The notes under the pieces are model-generated. The model had not been told where the DNA came from. It saw only the letters and a list, made by a program, of their open reading frames with translations, and searched no databases. The translations under genes were made by a program, and so were the position numbers. DNA of 64,000 bases from Phyllobacterium lublinensis (GTDB lineage: Bacteria > Pseudomonadota > Alphaproteobacteria > Rhizobiales > Rhizobiaceae), in NCBI RefSeq assembly GCF_020164435.1, contig NZ_JAIUDQ010000006.1, forward strand, positions 62,001 to 126,000. The letters run 5' to 3'. Shown one piece after another: positions 44,179 to 54,553 of this stretch; the first letter of the stretch is position 1; the number at the start of each line of letters is the position of its first letter.

Positions 44179-44961
44179 ATGAGTCACGTGAGCGACAAAG
44201 CTGTTGTGAAGAATTCTGGTGGTCTTGGTGAGACGATCAGCGTTATCGTGCAGGCGTTGCTGCTCGCGCTGGTAATTCGGACCCTGCTGTTCCAGCCGTT
44301 CAACATTCCGTCAGGTTCCATGCGGCCGACGCTGCTGGAGGGCGATTACCTTTTCGTGTCTAAGTTCTCCTACGGCTATTCCAAATATTCGATTCCGTTC
44401 GCACCAGACCTCTTTTCGGGCCGCATCTGGAGCGGCGAGCCGAAGCGCGGTGACATTGCCGTCTTCCGCAAGCCAAACGACACGTCGCTGGATTTCATCA
44501 AGCGCGTCATCGGCCTGCCCGGCGACAAAATTCAGATGCGCAGCGGCGTTCTTTACATCAATGATGTCGCCGTGCCGCGCGAGAAAGTTGGACAGATCGA
44601 CAATTCCGACGTGACGGAAGTCAACCGTCCGGTTGATGTTTACCGCGAGACCTTGCCGAACGGGATTACCTACGACACGCTTGACCTGACACCAAACGGC
44701 TTGGGCGATGACACCCGGGAGTTCGTTGTGCCGGCTGGCCATTATTTCATGATGGGCGACAATCGCGACAACTCGAGCGATAGCCGTTTTGATGTGGGCT
44801 ATGTACCGCTCGAGAACTTTATCGGCCGCGCCAACATCATCTTCTTCTCGATTGCAGGCAAGGCAAGTCCGCTGGAACTCTGGCGCTGGCCTTCGGAATT
44901 GCGCTTCGACCGCCTGTTGCAAAGCGTCAACAGCGCCCCGGACACCGTGACAAGCAATTGA
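44179..44961 (+). CDS. lepB: Signal peptidase I
   Basis: This 260-residue membrane peptidase cleaves signal peptides. One N-terminal membrane helix (SVIVQALLLALVIRTLLF) precedes the catalytic Ser in FNIPSGSMRPTLLEGDYLF, the Lys in SLDFIKRVIGLPGDKI, and the conserved HYFMMGDNRDNSSDSR box. ATG 44179 sits only two bases after GGAG; a GTG at 44188 or so has better spacing and ATG 44149 is also in frame, so the exact start is uncertain. rnc follows after 7 bases. Confidence 0.96.
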   Translation: MSHVSDKAVVKNSGGLGETISVIVQALLLALVIRTLLFQPFNIPSGSMRPTLLEGDYLFVSKFSYGYSKYSIPFAPDLFSGRIWSGEPKRGDIAVFRKPNDTSLDFIKRVIGLPGDKIQMRSGVLYINDVAVPREKVGQIDNSDVTEVNRPVDVYRETLPNGITYDTLDLTPNGLGDDTREFVVPAGHYFMMGDNRDNSSDSRFDVGYVPLENFIGRANIIFFSIAGKASPLELWRWPSELRFDRLLQSVNSAPDTVTSN

Positions 44962-44968
44962 TGAGCCA

Positions 44969-45682
44969 ATGAGTCTGTCCGCCGACGCCGTTCACAGACT
45001 GGAAGAGAAGACGAGACACACATTTCGCGATCTCGGGCGGTTGGAGCGTGCGCTAACCCATGCAAGCGCGCGCTCTTCCGCGGGATCCGATTACGAGCGT
45101 CTCGAATTTCTGGGCGACCGCGTTCTGGGATTGGTTATTGCCGACTTGTTGTTCCGGGCCTATCCGACTGCAAGCGAAGGCGAATTGTCGTTGCGGCTGA
45201 ACTCGCTCGTGAACGCCGACACCTGTGCTGCCGTAGCCGACGAAATCGGCCTGCACGAATTCATCCGCACCGGCTCCGATGTGAAGGGACTTGCGGACAA
45301 GCGCCTTAAAAGCCTTCGCGCCGATGTCGTTGAATCGCTGATCGCCACAATTTATCTGGACGGCGGGCTGGAAGCGGCGCAACCTTTCATCGAACGCTAC
45401 TGGAATGCCCGCTCGCGTGAAATCAATTCGGCGCAGCGTGACCCGAAAACTGAATTGCAAGAATGGGCGCACCAGCAGAATGGCGCGCAGCCCCAATACA
45501 CAGTTGTCGGTCGCACCGGCCCCGACCATGATCCACAGTTTACAGTGCAAGTCGATGTCAAGGGTTTCGTACCGGCCACGGGTAAGGGGCGTTCCAAGCG
45601 GATCGCCGAGCAGGAAGCCGCCGTTGCATTGCTCTATCGTGAAGGCGTCCGTCAGAAGGCGCAGGAAGAAGATATCGAATGA
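44969..45682 (+). CDS. rnc: Ribonuclease III
   Basis: This 237-residue enzyme cleaves double-stranded RNA in rRNA maturation and regulation. The catalytic domain has the signature YERLEFLGDRVLGLVIADLL and the later acidic residues in RLKSLRADVVESLIATIYLD. The dsRNA-binding domain (about 160-230) reads DPKTELQEWAHQQNGAQPQY, then KGRSKRIAEQEAAVALL. Its stop overlaps the era start (ATGA), giving the conserved lepB-rnc-era-recO order. Confidence 0.97.
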   Translation: MSLSADAVHRLEEKTRHTFRDLGRLERALTHASARSSAGSDYERLEFLGDRVLGLVIADLLFRAYPTASEGELSLRLNSLVNADTCAAVADEIGLHEFIRTGSDVKGLADKRLKSLRADVVESLIATIYLDGGLEAAQPFIERYWNARSREINSAQRDPKTELQEWAHQQNGAQPQYTVVGRTGPDHDPQFTVQVDVKGFVPATGKGRSKRIAEQEAAVALLYREGVRQKAQEEDIE

Positions 45683-46617
45683 CAGACCAGGAACAGACGC
45701 CCGAGCCCCAGACCGTGCCTGACGCGCCAACGCGCTCGGGCTTCGTGGCCCTGATCGGTGCGCCAAATGCCGGGAAGTCGACGCTGGTCAACCAGCTTGT
45801 CGGCAGCAAGGTGTCGATCGTCACGCACAAGGTACAGACGACGCGTGCGTTGGTGCGTGGCATCGTCATTCATGATCGCGCCCAGATGGTTCTTGTCGAT
45901 ACGCCCGGTATCTTCAAGCCGAAGCGCCGCCTTGACCGTGCGATGGTCACGACCGCCTGGGGCGGCGCCAAGGATGCCGACCTCATTCTCGTTCTCATAG
46001 ATGCGGAACTGGGGATCAACGAGGAAGCCGAAGCCATCCTCGACAGCTTGCACGAAAAGAAGCGCAAGGTGATCCTCGTCCTCAACAAGGTCGACCGTAT
46101 CGAACCGCCCAAATTGCTCGAACTGGCCCAGAAGGCCAATGACAAGGTCAACTTCGACAAGACCTTCATGATTTCGGCGCTGAAGGGCTATGGTTGCAAG
46201 GATCTCTTGCAATACCTCGCCGACAATCTCCCGGAGGGCCCCTGGTACTATCCGGAGGACCAGATTTCGGACATGCCGATGCGCATGCTTGCGGCAGAGA
46301 TCACCCGCGAAAAGCTGTATCTGCGCCTGCACAATGAATTGCCCTATTCTTCGACCGTCGAGACCGAAAGCTGGGAAGAAAAGCCGGACGGTTCGGTACG
46401 TATCGCGCAGGTGATCTATGTCGAGCGCGACAGCCAGAAGAAGATTGTCCTCGGTCACAAGGGCGACGCTATCAAATCCATCGGCCAGGCGGCGCGCAAG
46501 GAACTGATGGAAATTCTCGAGCAGAAGGTCCACCTGTTCCTCTTCGTCAAGGTTCGTGACAATTGGGGCAATGACCCTGAACGTTACCGCGAAATGGGCC
46601 TTGAATTCCCTCACTGA
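45679..46617 (+). CDS. era: GTPase Era
   Basis: This 312-residue GTPase assists 30S ribosome assembly. G motifs: G1 ALIGAPNAGKSTLVNQLV, G2 region KVQTTRALVRGI, G3 VLVDTPGIF, G4 LVLNKVDRIE and G5 MISALKGYG. The KH RNA-binding domain follows (VERDSQKKIVLGHKGDAIKS, then IGQAARKELMEILEQKVHLF), ending in the usual DPERYREMGLEF. Coupled to rnc by a four-base overlap. Confidence 0.97.
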   Translation: MTDQEQTPEPQTVPDAPTRSGFVALIGAPNAGKSTLVNQLVGSKVSIVTHKVQTTRALVRGIVIHDRAQMVLVDTPGIFKPKRRLDRAMVTTAWGGAKDADLILVLIDAELGINEEAEAILDSLHEKKRKVILVLNKVDRIEPPKLLELAQKANDKVNFDKTFMISALKGYGCKDLLQYLADNLPEGPWYYPEDQISDMPMRMLAAEITREKLYLRLHNELPYSSTVETESWEEKPDGSVRIAQVIYVERDSQKKIVLGHKGDAIKSIGQAARKELMEILEQKVHLFLFVKVRDNWGNDPERYREMGLEFPH

Positions 46618-46635
46618 TAGCGCGACTTTGCCCGC

Positions 46636-47412
46636 ATGGAATGGCGAGATGAAGGGATCATCCTGGGAACGAGGCGGCACGGGGAAACCAGCGCCATCCT
46701 TGAGTTGATGACGCGCGACCATGGCCGCCATCTGGGCCTCGTGCGCGGTGGCCGCTCGCGCCGCATGCAGCCGCTGTTGCAGCCGGGGAACAGGGTCGAC
46801 GTCATCTGGCGGGCGCGTATCGACGAGCACCTGGGCATGATGCAGGTCGAACCTGTCAGCTTTGCTGCTGCACGGCTGATTGAACAGCCCGTGGCGCTCT
46901 ATGGGCTGCAACTTGCGGCCGCACATCTGCGACTGCTACCCGAGCGGGATCCGCACCAGAACCTCTTTGACATTCTCGCGGTCATTCTCGAGCACTGCGA
47001 GGATGCGCTGATCGCAGGCGAACTGCTGTTGCGTTTTGAAGTGTCGATGCTGGAAGAACTTGGATTCGGTCTCGATTTGAAGCGCTGCGCCGCTACCGGC
47101 AGCGACCAGGACCTGGCCTATGTTTCACCGAAATCCGGGCGGGCGGTCTCACGCAGCGCGGGGCTGCCCTGGGCGGGCAAGCTTCTGGAAATGCCGCCCT
47201 TCATGGTCAGTTCGAGCGTGCGCGCTGCATCGCTTGGCGAGATCATGGCGGCATTCCGGTTGACGAGTTTCTTTTTCAACCGCCACGTTTGGGAGCCCAG
47301 GGCGCAAAAGGCCCCTGAAGCCCGCGATGGCTTTTTGACCGCTGTTTCGCGGTCACTATCAAACGCGCCGGGGCATGGATCTATTGCGCAGGAAAGGCAC
47401 GGTCTTCCATGA
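46636..47412 (+). CDS. recO: DNA repair protein RecO
   Basis: This 258-residue protein acts with RecR/RecF to load RecA at gaps. It has the N-terminal OB fold (EWRDEGIILGTRRHGETSAI, DHGRHLGLVRGGRSRRMQPL) and the helical C-terminal part with RFEVSMLEELGFGLDLKRCA. The zinc-cysteine motif of some RecO proteins is reduced to a single Cys here, as in other alphaproteobacteria. It begins 18 bases after era and its stop overlaps the next start by four bases. Confidence 0.94.
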   Translation: MEWRDEGIILGTRRHGETSAILELMTRDHGRHLGLVRGGRSRRMQPLLQPGNRVDVIWRARIDEHLGMMQVEPVSFAAARLIEQPVALYGLQLAAAHLRLLPERDPHQNLFDILAVILEHCEDALIAGELLLRFEVSMLEELGFGLDLKRCAATGSDQDLAYVSPKSGRAVSRSAGLPWAGKLLEMPPFMVSSSVRAASLGEIMAAFRLTSFFFNRHVWEPRAQKAPEARDGFLTAVSRSLSNAPGHGSIAQERHGLP

Positions 47413-47927
47413 GCTGTGATGATGCTTCAGCCATCCATTTTCCCGGAGGCGTCGGCTTGTTGCCGCTCGCCGATTTTGCCACCCGCAGCGGGCTGGATAT
47501 CCTCCAGGCGATGCTGCGTGGCGACTACCCCGCTCCCCCGATCGCCAAAACACTTTCCTTCATCCTGCATGAGGTTGAGCAGGATCGTGTCGTCTTCAAG
47601 GGGGCACCACGCCCGGAACACCTCAATCCATTTGGCGGTATCCATGGCGGGTGGATCGCCACATTGATGGATTCGGCACTCGCCTGCAGCATCATGACCA
47701 CGTTGAAACCCGGCGAGGCTTACACGACGGCGGAATTCAAGGTGAACCTGGTCCGTCCGCTAAGCGCAGATATGGGTACTGTCTTTTGTGAAGGGCGATT
47801 GATTCACCGCGGGCGTACACTGGCAACTGCCGAGGCATTCCTGAAGGACGCAAACGGCAAGCTGCTCGCACATGGCACGGAAACCTGCGCCATCTTTCCG
47901 CTGGAGAGCTTCGTTCGCGGCAAATAG
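47409..47927 (+). CDS. PaaI-like hot-dog thioesterase
   Basis: This 172-residue acyl-CoA thioesterase-like protein has the PaaI hot-dog motif HLNPFGGIHGGWIATLMDSA followed by LACSIMTTL, with the catalytic Asp in LMDSA, and the strands TTAEFKVNLVRPLSADM and LIHRGRTLATAEAFLKDAN. The substrate is unknown. It overlaps recO by ATGA, so it may be expressed with the recO block. Confidence 0.88.
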   Translation: MSCDDASAIHFPGGVGLLPLADFATRSGLDILQAMLRGDYPAPPIAKTLSFILHEVEQDRVVFKGAPRPEHLNPFGGIHGGWIATLMDSALACSIMTTLKPGEAYTTAEFKVNLVRPLSADMGTVFCEGRLIHRGRTLATAEAFLKDANGKLLAHGTETCAIFPLESFVRGK

Positions 47928-47993
47928 CCTGGGCCAAAAAACGCCTTACTGTTCAAGCAATTGCCACGCTCGGTTAATGCGGAGCGATTCCTG

Positions 47994-49172
47994 ATGCGCA
48001 ATTTGACGACCCTATTGTTTTTTCTTGGCCTAACATGTGGCGCACAGGCTGCGGATATCATCGGTTTCTGGGACAAGCCTCAGCACGGCGGCAACAGTTT
48101 CAACCGCCTGCCGCCCGACCAGGCCTATTTTGATGCATTGAAGAATTATGGTGCGAGTTGGGTGCGACTTTCCTACGACAAGTGGAAACCGGCCAACCGC
48201 GATTTCCTCCTTGGCGATGCCGACCATTACCAGGGCATTCCGGCAGGTGATCTCGCCACTTTGCGGGCGGCACTGGACCGCGCCGACAAGGCCGGGCTCA
48301 AGGTTGTAATCACGCCACTATCCTTGCCCTGGATGCGGTGGGCCCAGAACAACAACGGCAAGTTTGACGACCGGCTATGGCAGGAAAAGGCCAATTGGCA
48401 AGACGCCGCGCGATTCTGGCACGATCTGGCCGCAGCTCTGAAGGATCATCCCGCAATTGCCGCCTACAACCTGATCAACGAGCCTGCCCCGGAAAAGAAG
48501 GGCGGGCTGCAGGAACATGCCAGCCTTTCGGACATGCAGGCCTGGTATGCGCAACAGAAAGGCGGATCGCGCGATCTCATGGCTTTCTATGATCTGGTCA
48601 TCGCCGAAATCCGGAAGGTTGATCCCGTGACACCGATCATAGCCGATGCTGGCTGGTATGCGGCTGCCGACGCGTTCGGCTATTGGCCCACCGCGCTGAA
48701 CGACAGGAACGTCCTTTACAGTTTCCACATGTATGAGCCCTATGAGGCGACGAGTGCTCCGAACCTGAAGCGCGAGACGCCTTTTGCCTATCCTGGCAAG
48801 GTGCCCTATGCCGGTTCAACCTCAGTATGGAACACGGACAGGGTCGCGGACTATCTGGCCAGGCCCGTTGAATGGGCCAAAACCCATGGGATACCACTCA
48901 ATCGCCTGGTAGCCGGTGAATTCGGCTGCATGCGCCGTCTGGCTGGCTGCAAAGCCTATCTTGACGATGTTCTGACTGGGCTCGACGGCAACAATCTGCA
49001 TTGGGCATTCTACAGCTTCCGCGAAGACAGTTGGGATGGCATGGACTACGAACTTGGCGCGGGCAAGGTGAACTGGAAGTATTGGGAAGCAATCGACGCC
49101 GGCGGACCGGATCCGGTGAAGCGTCAGGCTACACCGGAATTCGAGCCAATTCGCAAACGACTGCAGCCCTGA
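47994..49172 (+). CDS. Glycoside hydrolase family 5 enzyme, secreted
   Basis: This 392-residue glycosidase has a signal peptide (MRNLTTLLFFLGLTCGAQA, cleavage before ADI). The GH5 (beta/alpha)8 landmarks are: GASWVRLSYDKW on an early strand, the acid/base Glu in AYNLINEPAPE, the His/Tyr strand VLYSFHMYEPYEAT, and the nucleophile Glu in LVAGEFGCMRR, then WAFYSFREDSWDGMDYELG. Members act on beta-1,4 or 1,3 glucans or mannans; specificity cannot be read here. The start at 47994 gives a proper signal peptide. It is convergent, end to end, with the MFS gene. Confidence 0.9.
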   Translation: MRNLTTLLFFLGLTCGAQAADIIGFWDKPQHGGNSFNRLPPDQAYFDALKNYGASWVRLSYDKWKPANRDFLLGDADHYQGIPAGDLATLRAALDRADKAGLKVVITPLSLPWMRWAQNNNGKFDDRLWQEKANWQDAARFWHDLAAALKDHPAIAAYNLINEPAPEKKGGLQEHASLSDMQAWYAQQKGGSRDLMAFYDLVIAEIRKVDPVTPIIADAGWYAAADAFGYWPTALNDRNVLYSFHMYEPYEATSAPNLKRETPFAYPGKVPYAGSTSVWNTDRVADYLARPVEWAKTHGIPLNRLVAGEFGCMRRLAGCKAYLDDVLTGLDGNNLHWAFYSFREDSWDGMDYELGAGKVNWKYWEAIDAGGPDPVKRQATPEFEPIRKRLQP

Positions 49173-50411
49173 CTATTCGGCGGGCTGCAGGACTGGCCGG
49201 TGGGCCGCCGCCTCCTGGATCGGCCAGTGTACGATGGCCGCGAAGATGCCCAGCGCTACGCCCAGCCACCACACCGGGTTGTAGCTGCCGAAATGGTCGT
49301 AGAGATAGCCGCCGAGCCACACACCGAGAAATGAACCGATCTGGTGCGAGAAGAACACGATACCGCCCAGCATGCCGAGATGACGCGTACCGAACATGAT
49401 GGCAACCAGCGAATTGGTCGGCGGTACAGTTGATAGCCACATCAGACCCATGAGGATCGAAAAGATGATCACCGAAGTGCCGGTCTGTGGCAGCAGCAGG
49501 AAGGCGGTTACCAGTATCGAGCGGCCAAGATAGAGATAGGCCAGAAATTTCGGCTTGGAGTAGTGCTGGCTGATAACGCCCGACGCCAGTGAGCCGACGA
49601 TATTGAAAAAGCCGATCAGGGCGAGGGCAAGCACGGCATAGGTGGCGTCGATGCCGATATCGCCGATGTAAGCTGGAAAATGCGCGGTAATGAACGCGAC
49701 CTGAAAGCCGCAGACAAAGAAGCCGCTCGTCAGCAAAACATAGCTCTTGTGCCCAAGGGCTTCGCGCAAGGCTTCACCAATCGATTGCTTGTATTGCGCT
49801 TCGCTGATCCTGCCACTTGAGGAATTGCCGCGCAGCGGAATGGCCAGTATCGGGACAAGCAACATGGCAATTCCGAGATACACCAGGGCGTCCGACCATC
49901 CGAAACGGTCGATAAGGCCCTGGCTGATCGGCGCGAAGACGAACATGCCGGCGGAGCCCGCCGCCGTGCCTATACCAAAAACAAAGGTCCGATTGGCGGC
50001 CGATACGTTGCGGGCAAAGGCGGAAAGAATGATTCCGAACGAGCCCGATGCGACGCCGAGACCCACGAGCACCCCGCCGCCGATATAGAGGAGCCCTGGC
50101 GACGTAGCCCATGCCATCAGCATGAGACCGGAGCAATAGAGGACTGCCGACATGAAAAGGACGCGCCATGTGCCATACTTGTCGGCAATGGCGCCGAAGA
50201 AGGGCTGTCCTGCGCCCCAGAACAGATTTTGCAGTGCCATTGCCATGCCGAACGTGGTGCGATCCCAACCTTTATCGGCGAGCAGCGGCAACTGGAAGAA
50301 ACCCATCGCCGATCGAGGGCCGAACGTGAGCAGCGCGATGAGGCAACCGGCGATGATGATCAGCCAGGGTATGCCAAGTTGCTTGACGTTATTTGCTGCA
50401 GACTGCGCCAT
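49173..50411 (-). CDS. MFS transporter
   Basis: This 412-residue major facilitator has about 12 membrane helices. The A-loop signature GQPFFGAIADKYGTWRVLFM lies between helices 2 and 3, and a less regular repeat (SGVISQHYSKPKFLAYLYLG) lies between helices 8 and 9. The wording (GPRSAMGFFQLPL at helix 1, WLSTVPPTNSLVAIMFGTRH later) fits the monocarboxylate/OFA-like subgroup. The substrate is unknown. The adjacent secreted GH5 enzyme is convergent, so no shared operon. Confidence 0.9.
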   Translation of the reverse strand: MAQSAANNVKQLGIPWLIIIAGCLIALLTFGPRSAMGFFQLPLLADKGWDRTTFGMAMALQNLFWGAGQPFFGAIADKYGTWRVLFMSAVLYCSGLMLMAWATSPGLLYIGGGVLVGLGVASGSFGIILSAFARNVSAANRTFVFGIGTAAGSAGMFVFAPISQGLIDRFGWSDALVYLGIAMLLVPILAIPLRGNSSSGRISEAQYKQSIGEALREALGHKSYVLLTSGFFVCGFQVAFITAHFPAYIGDIGIDATYAVLALALIGFFNIVGSLASGVISQHYSKPKFLAYLYLGRSILVTAFLLLPQTGTSVIIFSILMGLMWLSTVPPTNSLVAIMFGTRHLGMLGGIVFFSHQIGSFLGVWLGGYLYDHFGSYNPVWWLGVALGIFAAIVHWPIQEAAAHRPVLQPAE

Positions 50412-50555
50412 GGCGATTTCCTCATTGAGAAACGCAGCAATAGCGCATTTGCCGTCTCAATCAATTGAATTGAGTTGATTGGTACTTAAATGAGTTTGAT
50501 GCGTATAAGCGGCCGGATACCGCGCCGTTGGCGCAGCGAATAAAGGATTGATAAT

Positions 50556-50789
50556 ATGAGACTATTATTGCCGGTTCTGGCATTGGGTGCTGTAATTCTC
50601 GCCGGTTGTGCGAACTCAGGCAGCGTCAGCCCACTCGTTTTTTGTGATCGGCCAAGCGATTTCGGCGCCAAGGTCTTTACCGACTGCACGCCGCGTGTCG
50701 GTGGTGATAGTCCCGCGCGGAGTGCCAGGGACAGTCGGCGCTTCAGCGATGACCGCAGGATCATCCTTGGCGGAGTTTATGGCCGCTGA
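50556..50789 (+). CDS. Small lipoprotein
   Basis: This 77-residue protein has a lipoprotein signal: MRLLLPVLALGAVILAGC, lipobox LAGC with Cys18, then ANSGS. The mature part contains two more cysteines (LVFCDRPSD, TDCTPRVGG) that could form a disulfide, and an Arg/Ser-rich tail. AAAGGAT precedes the ATG. No family is recognised. It stands alone between the MFS gene and nadA. Confidence 0.65.
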   Translation: MRLLLPVLALGAVILAGCANSGSVSPLVFCDRPSDFGAKVFTDCTPRVGGDSPARSARDSRRFSDDRRIILGGVYGR

Positions 50790-50927
50790 ATCTGAAAAGT
50801 TCGCCCTTGAATCAATTGGCCGCCCATTGCGCGGCCATTCCTCTTTTGCATCAACGCCTCTTGAAGCCATCTAAATATTCCCCTATGTAGTCCGCGACGG
50901 CCGTGCCGTTTTTCTTTTGACCGCAAA

Positions 50928-50946
50928 TATGCTCAATATGAGTATA
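50928..50946 (+). promoter_or_regulatory. Candidate NadQ operator upstream of nadABC
   Basis: TATGCTCAATATGAGTATA is an imperfect palindrome of the form TAT-n-CTCA...TGAG-n-ATA, 66 bases before the nadA start. A NadQ-type regulator is encoded at 56759-57718. NadQ is known from comparative genomics to control nadABC in alphaproteobacteria; matching this site to it is my inference. Confidence 0.6.
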
Positions 50947-51011
50947 AATGCTGACGCGAGTGCCAGCCAGGAACGGACTTACCCGCGTAGAGTGCCCAGG
51001 AGGAAGTGGAT

Positions 51012-52091
51012 ATGACCGATACCGCTCGCACGACGAACGTCAGGGACAGCAACAAGGTGCAAACGGCAGCTGACCGCTTTGGCATTCTTGAAATGCCGGA
51101 CCTCGCCTTCACGCCGCAAGTCGCGGCCGAGACGGAGCATCTGTACGAGCGCGTTGCCCATCATATCCCGCGCATCGAATGGCCTGTTTATGCGCCCTAT
51201 GTTGCGGCCATCAATCGGCTGAAGAAACAGCGCAATGCCGTCATTCTTGCCCACAATTACCAGACGCCTGAGATTTTCCACTGCGTTGCCGACATTGTTG
51301 GCGACTCGCTTCAGCTTGCCAAGGAAGCGACCAAGGTCGATGCGGACATCATCGTGCAGTGTGGCGTCCACTTCATGGCCGAGACCTCAAAACTGCTCAA
51401 TCCGCACAAGACCGTGCTGATCCCGGACATGAAGGCTGGCTGTTCCCTGGCCGAATCCATCACGGGAGCCGATGTGCGGCTGTTGCGCGAAACTTATCCT
51501 GGCGTCCCCATCGTTACCTATGTCAACACGTCGGCCGAGGTAAAGGCGGAGAGTGACATCTGCTGCACATCGGCCAACGCGGTCCAGATTGTCGAGAGTT
51601 TCGGGGTCGACCGTGTCCTTTGCATCCCGGACGAATTCCTGGCCCAGAACGTCGCTGCCCAGACCAAGGTCAAGGTCTTGACCTGGAAGGGGCATTGCGA
51701 GGTGCACGAACGCTTCACGGCCAGCGAACTCCTGGCCTACAAGGCGGCCGATCCGGATATCCAGATCATCGCCCATCCCGAATGCCCGCCGGAAGTGGTT
51801 GCGGTTGCTGATTATACCGGCTCGACCAGCGGCATGATCCACTATGTGAAAGACAACCGTCCGGCCAAGGTCCTGCTTGTGACAGAATGCTCGATGGCGT
51901 CCAACATCGAGTCTGAAGTGCCCGACGTGAAGTTCATCAAGCCGTGCAATCTGTGTCCGCACATGAAACGCATCACGCTGCCGAACATCCTCGAAAGCCT
52001 TGTCTTCATGCGCGAGGAAATTCACGTTGATCCGCTCATCGCGGAACGTGCGCGGCTGGCGGTCGAGCGTATGGTGAACCTCAAGAACTGA
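51012..52091 (+). CDS. nadA: Quinolinate synthase A
   Basis: This 359-residue [4Fe-4S] enzyme condenses iminoaspartate with dihydroxyacetone phosphate to quinolinate for NAD synthesis. The cluster cysteines are visible in [21 protein letters not shown] and [31 protein letters not shown] and [13 protein letters not shown] are typical active-site strands. ATG 51012 is chosen because AGGAGG lies eight bases upstream. It leads the nadABC-panCB cluster. Confidence 0.96.
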   Translation: MTDTARTTNVRDSNKVQTAADRFGILEMPDLAFTPQVAAETEHLYERVAHHIPRIEWPVYAPYVAAINRLKKQRNAVILAHNYQTPEIFHCVADIVGDSLQLAKEATKVDADIIVQCGVHFMAETSKLLNPHKTVLIPDMKAGCSLAESITGADVRLLRETYPGVPIVTYVNTSAEVKAESDICCTSANAVQIVESFGVDRVLCIPDEFLAQNVAAQTKVKVLTWKGHCEVHERFTASELLAYKAADPDIQIIAHPECPPEVVAVADYTGSTSGMIHYVKDNRPAKVLLVTECSMASNIESEVPDVKFIKPCNLCPHMKRITLPNILESLVFMREEIHVDPLIAERARLAVERMVNLKN

Positions 52092-52109
52092 CAGTGGAGC
52101 GCGATCCCG

Positions 52110-53669
52110 ATGTCCATTGAATCCGATCCCGTCATCATCATCGGTGGCGGTCTTGCCGGACTTTTCTGCGCCCTCAAATTGGCCCCGCGTCCGGTCACGA
52201 TCCTGGCGGCGGCACCAATCGGTCGTGGTGCCTCCTCTGCATGGGCGCAAGCCGGCATTGCAGCCGCCGTGTCCGAGGGCGACACGATGGAGAAGCACGT
52301 GGCCGATACCGTTGCGGCAGGGGATGGCATTGTCGACGAGCGCATCGCCCGGCTTATGGCGGGCGAAGCTGCGGCACGTGTCCACGATCTGCTCGAGTAT
52401 GGAGTGCCCTTCGACCGCGATCTGGAAGGGAAGCTTCAGGTATCCCGTGAAGCGGCACACTCTGAAAGCCGTATTGTACGCGTGCGCGGCGATATGGCTG
52501 GGCGAGCCATCATGCAGGCGTTGGTGAAGACTGTTGAGGACACGCCCTCGATCCGGGTTCTGGAAGGCTATGTCGTCGAAGACATCATGACGGAACATGG
52601 TGCCGTGACCGGCATCGTTGCCCGGACTGACGCCGGACGCGGCAAGCAGGTCAGGCTTGCATCGCGCATCGTGGTGATCGCGACGGGGGGAATCGGTCAT
52701 CTTTATGCCGTCACTACCAACCCGTCCGAGGCCCGCGGTGAAGGTATCGGCATGGCGGCGCGGGCAGGGGCCATGATGGCGGACATGGAGTTCGTGCAGT
52801 TTCACCCCACAGCCCTCGATGTCGACAAGGATCCGGCGCCATTGGCCACGGAAGCATTGCGCGGCCACGGGGCGACCCTGATCAATCGCGCAGGCGAGCG
52901 TTTCATGTTGAAGATCGATCCCGATGCCGAGCTTGCCCCGCGGGACGTCGTTGCGCGCGGCATCTTTGCCGAGGTCAAGAGCGGGCGCGGTGCCTGGCTT
53001 GATTGCACCAAGGCGGTCGGAGCAGCGTTCGCCGAAGAGTTCCCGACGGTCTACAAATATTGCCGCGATGCAGGTATCGATCCTGTCGTCGAGCCGATCC
53101 CCGTCGTTCCTGCAGCGCATTATTTCATGGGTGGCATTCTGACCGACCAGGATGGCCGTACATCCATTGATGGCCTGTGGGCCTGCGGTGAATGCACCTC
53201 CACGGGCGCTCACGGCGCGAATCGACTGGCGTCCAATTCCCTGCTTGAGGCGGTAGTCTTCTCGGCCCGCATTGCTGCCAGGATCGGCAAGGGCGACAAG
53301 AGACACCTCAATGACTGGTCTAGGGGCTCGGTAGATCGGGACGATCTGCAGCCGGAAGCAGATACGGCTGCGATGAGCACATTGCGCAAGACGATGAGTG
53401 CAAGTTTCGGCGTCATTCGCGACCGGGAAGGCATGTTGCGTGGTCTCAGGACTATTCTTGAACTGGAACGGGCCAATCGCGACGCTGCCTTCCGCAATGT
53501 ACTGGCGACGGCAAAACTCGTTGCTGTCAGTGCCTTGCGCCGTGAGGAGAGCCGTGGCGGCCACTTCCGCACGGATTTTCCCGAGCAACGGAAAGAGTGG
53601 CAGCACAGGACATTTCTGACCTTGGCCGACGTGGAGACGACAGTTGACGAATTCATGGAGCTGACATGA
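52110..53669 (+). CDS. nadB: L-aspartate oxidase
   Basis: This 519-residue flavoenzyme oxidises aspartate to iminoaspartate, the substrate of NadA. It has the FAD dinucleotide fold [20 protein letters not shown], the substrate loop [40 protein letters not shown], and the C-terminal FAD motif [20 protein letters not shown]. It starts 18 bases after nadA, and its stop overlaps the nadC start. Confidence 0.96.
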   Translation: MSIESDPVIIIGGGLAGLFCALKLAPRPVTILAAAPIGRGASSAWAQAGIAAAVSEGDTMEKHVADTVAAGDGIVDERIARLMAGEAAARVHDLLEYGVPFDRDLEGKLQVSREAAHSESRIVRVRGDMAGRAIMQALVKTVEDTPSIRVLEGYVVEDIMTEHGAVTGIVARTDAGRGKQVRLASRIVVIATGGIGHLYAVTTNPSEARGEGIGMAARAGAMMADMEFVQFHPTALDVDKDPAPLATEALRGHGATLINRAGERFMLKIDPDAELAPRDVVARGIFAEVKSGRGAWLDCTKAVGAAFAEEFPTVYKYCRDAGIDPVVEPIPVVPAAHYFMGGILTDQDGRTSIDGLWACGECTSTGAHGANRLASNSLLEAVVFSARIAARIGKGDKRHLNDWSRGSVDRDDLQPEADTAAMSTLRKTMSASFGVIRDREGMLRGLRTILELERANRDAAFRNVLATAKLVAVSALRREESRGGHFRTDFPEQRKEWQHRTFLTLADVETTVDEFMELT

Positions 53670-54553
53670 TGGCCGGCAGTCCGGATGAACCGCGGAAGGC
53701 CTTTCCGCCCTCCTTGCCGCGATTGATGATCGAAGATGCGGTGGGGGCCGCCCTGCTTGAAGATCTCGGCAGAGCCGGTGATATCACGACCAATGCTACC
53801 TTGCCGCCGGATGCCGCCGCCGCCGTGGCGCTCGCCAGCCGCGAAGCGGGCACGATTTGCGGCATGGGCTTTGCGCGAGCAGCCTTCGCAATGGTCGACC
53901 CTACACTGAAGTTCACCGCTCTTGTCGAAGATGGCTCACGGGTCAATCGCGGCGACGCTATCGCGCGCGTGGAGGGCAATGCGCGTGCCATTCTGTCTGC
54001 AGAGCGGGTTGCCCTCAACTACCTCATGCACCTGAGCGGCATAGCTACTTATACTTCAAGGTTCGCCGATTTGATCGCCCACACCGGTGCCAGGGTGTGT
54101 GATACCCGCAAGACCATTCCGGGCATGCGTGCATTCGCCAAATACGCCGTAAAATGCGGTGGCGGCGCCAACCACCGCTTTGGCCTCGACGATGCGATCC
54201 TTATCAAGGACAATCACGTGGCCGTTGCCGGAGGAGTTGCGAAAGCCGTTCTCGCCGCCCGTGCCTATGCTGGCCACCTGGTTAAGATCGAGATTGAGGT
54301 CGATAGTCTCCACCAGTTCGAGGAAGCCTTGTCGGTCGGGGCGGATGTGATTCTTCTTGATAATATGGGGCCGGAACTGCTTGAAAAGGCGGTGAAAATC
54401 AATGCTGGACGCGCAAAGCTCGAAGCGTCTGGCGGCATTGCATTCGACACTATCAAGGCGATAGCCGAAACGGGCGTCGACTATATTTCGACATCAAAAA
54501 TCACTATGGCTGCTCCAACGCTGGATATCGGACTGGATATTGAACTGACATGA
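53666..54553 (+). CDS. nadC: Nicotinate-nucleotide diphosphorylase (carboxylating)
   Basis: This 295-residue enzyme turns quinolinate and PRPP into nicotinate mononucleotide. The motifs are [20 protein letters not shown], then [20 protein letters not shown] and [20 protein letters not shown], with [20 protein letters not shown] near the end. Its ATG overlaps the nadB stop and its own stop overlaps panC (both ATGA), so the three nad genes and panC are coupled. Confidence 0.96.
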   Translation: MMAGSPDEPRKAFPPSLPRLMIEDAVGAALLEDLGRAGDITTNATLPPDAAAAVALASREAGTICGMGFARAAFAMVDPTLKFTALVEDGSRVNRGDAIARVEGNARAILSAERVALNYLMHLSGIATYTSRFADLIAHTGARVCDTRKTIPGMRAFAKYAVKCGGGANHRFGLDDAILIKDNHVAVAGGVAKAVLAARAYAGHLVKIEIEVDSLHQFEEALSVGADVILLDNMGPELLEKAVKINAGRAKLEASGGIAFDTIKAIAETGVDYISTSKITMAAPTLDIGLDIELT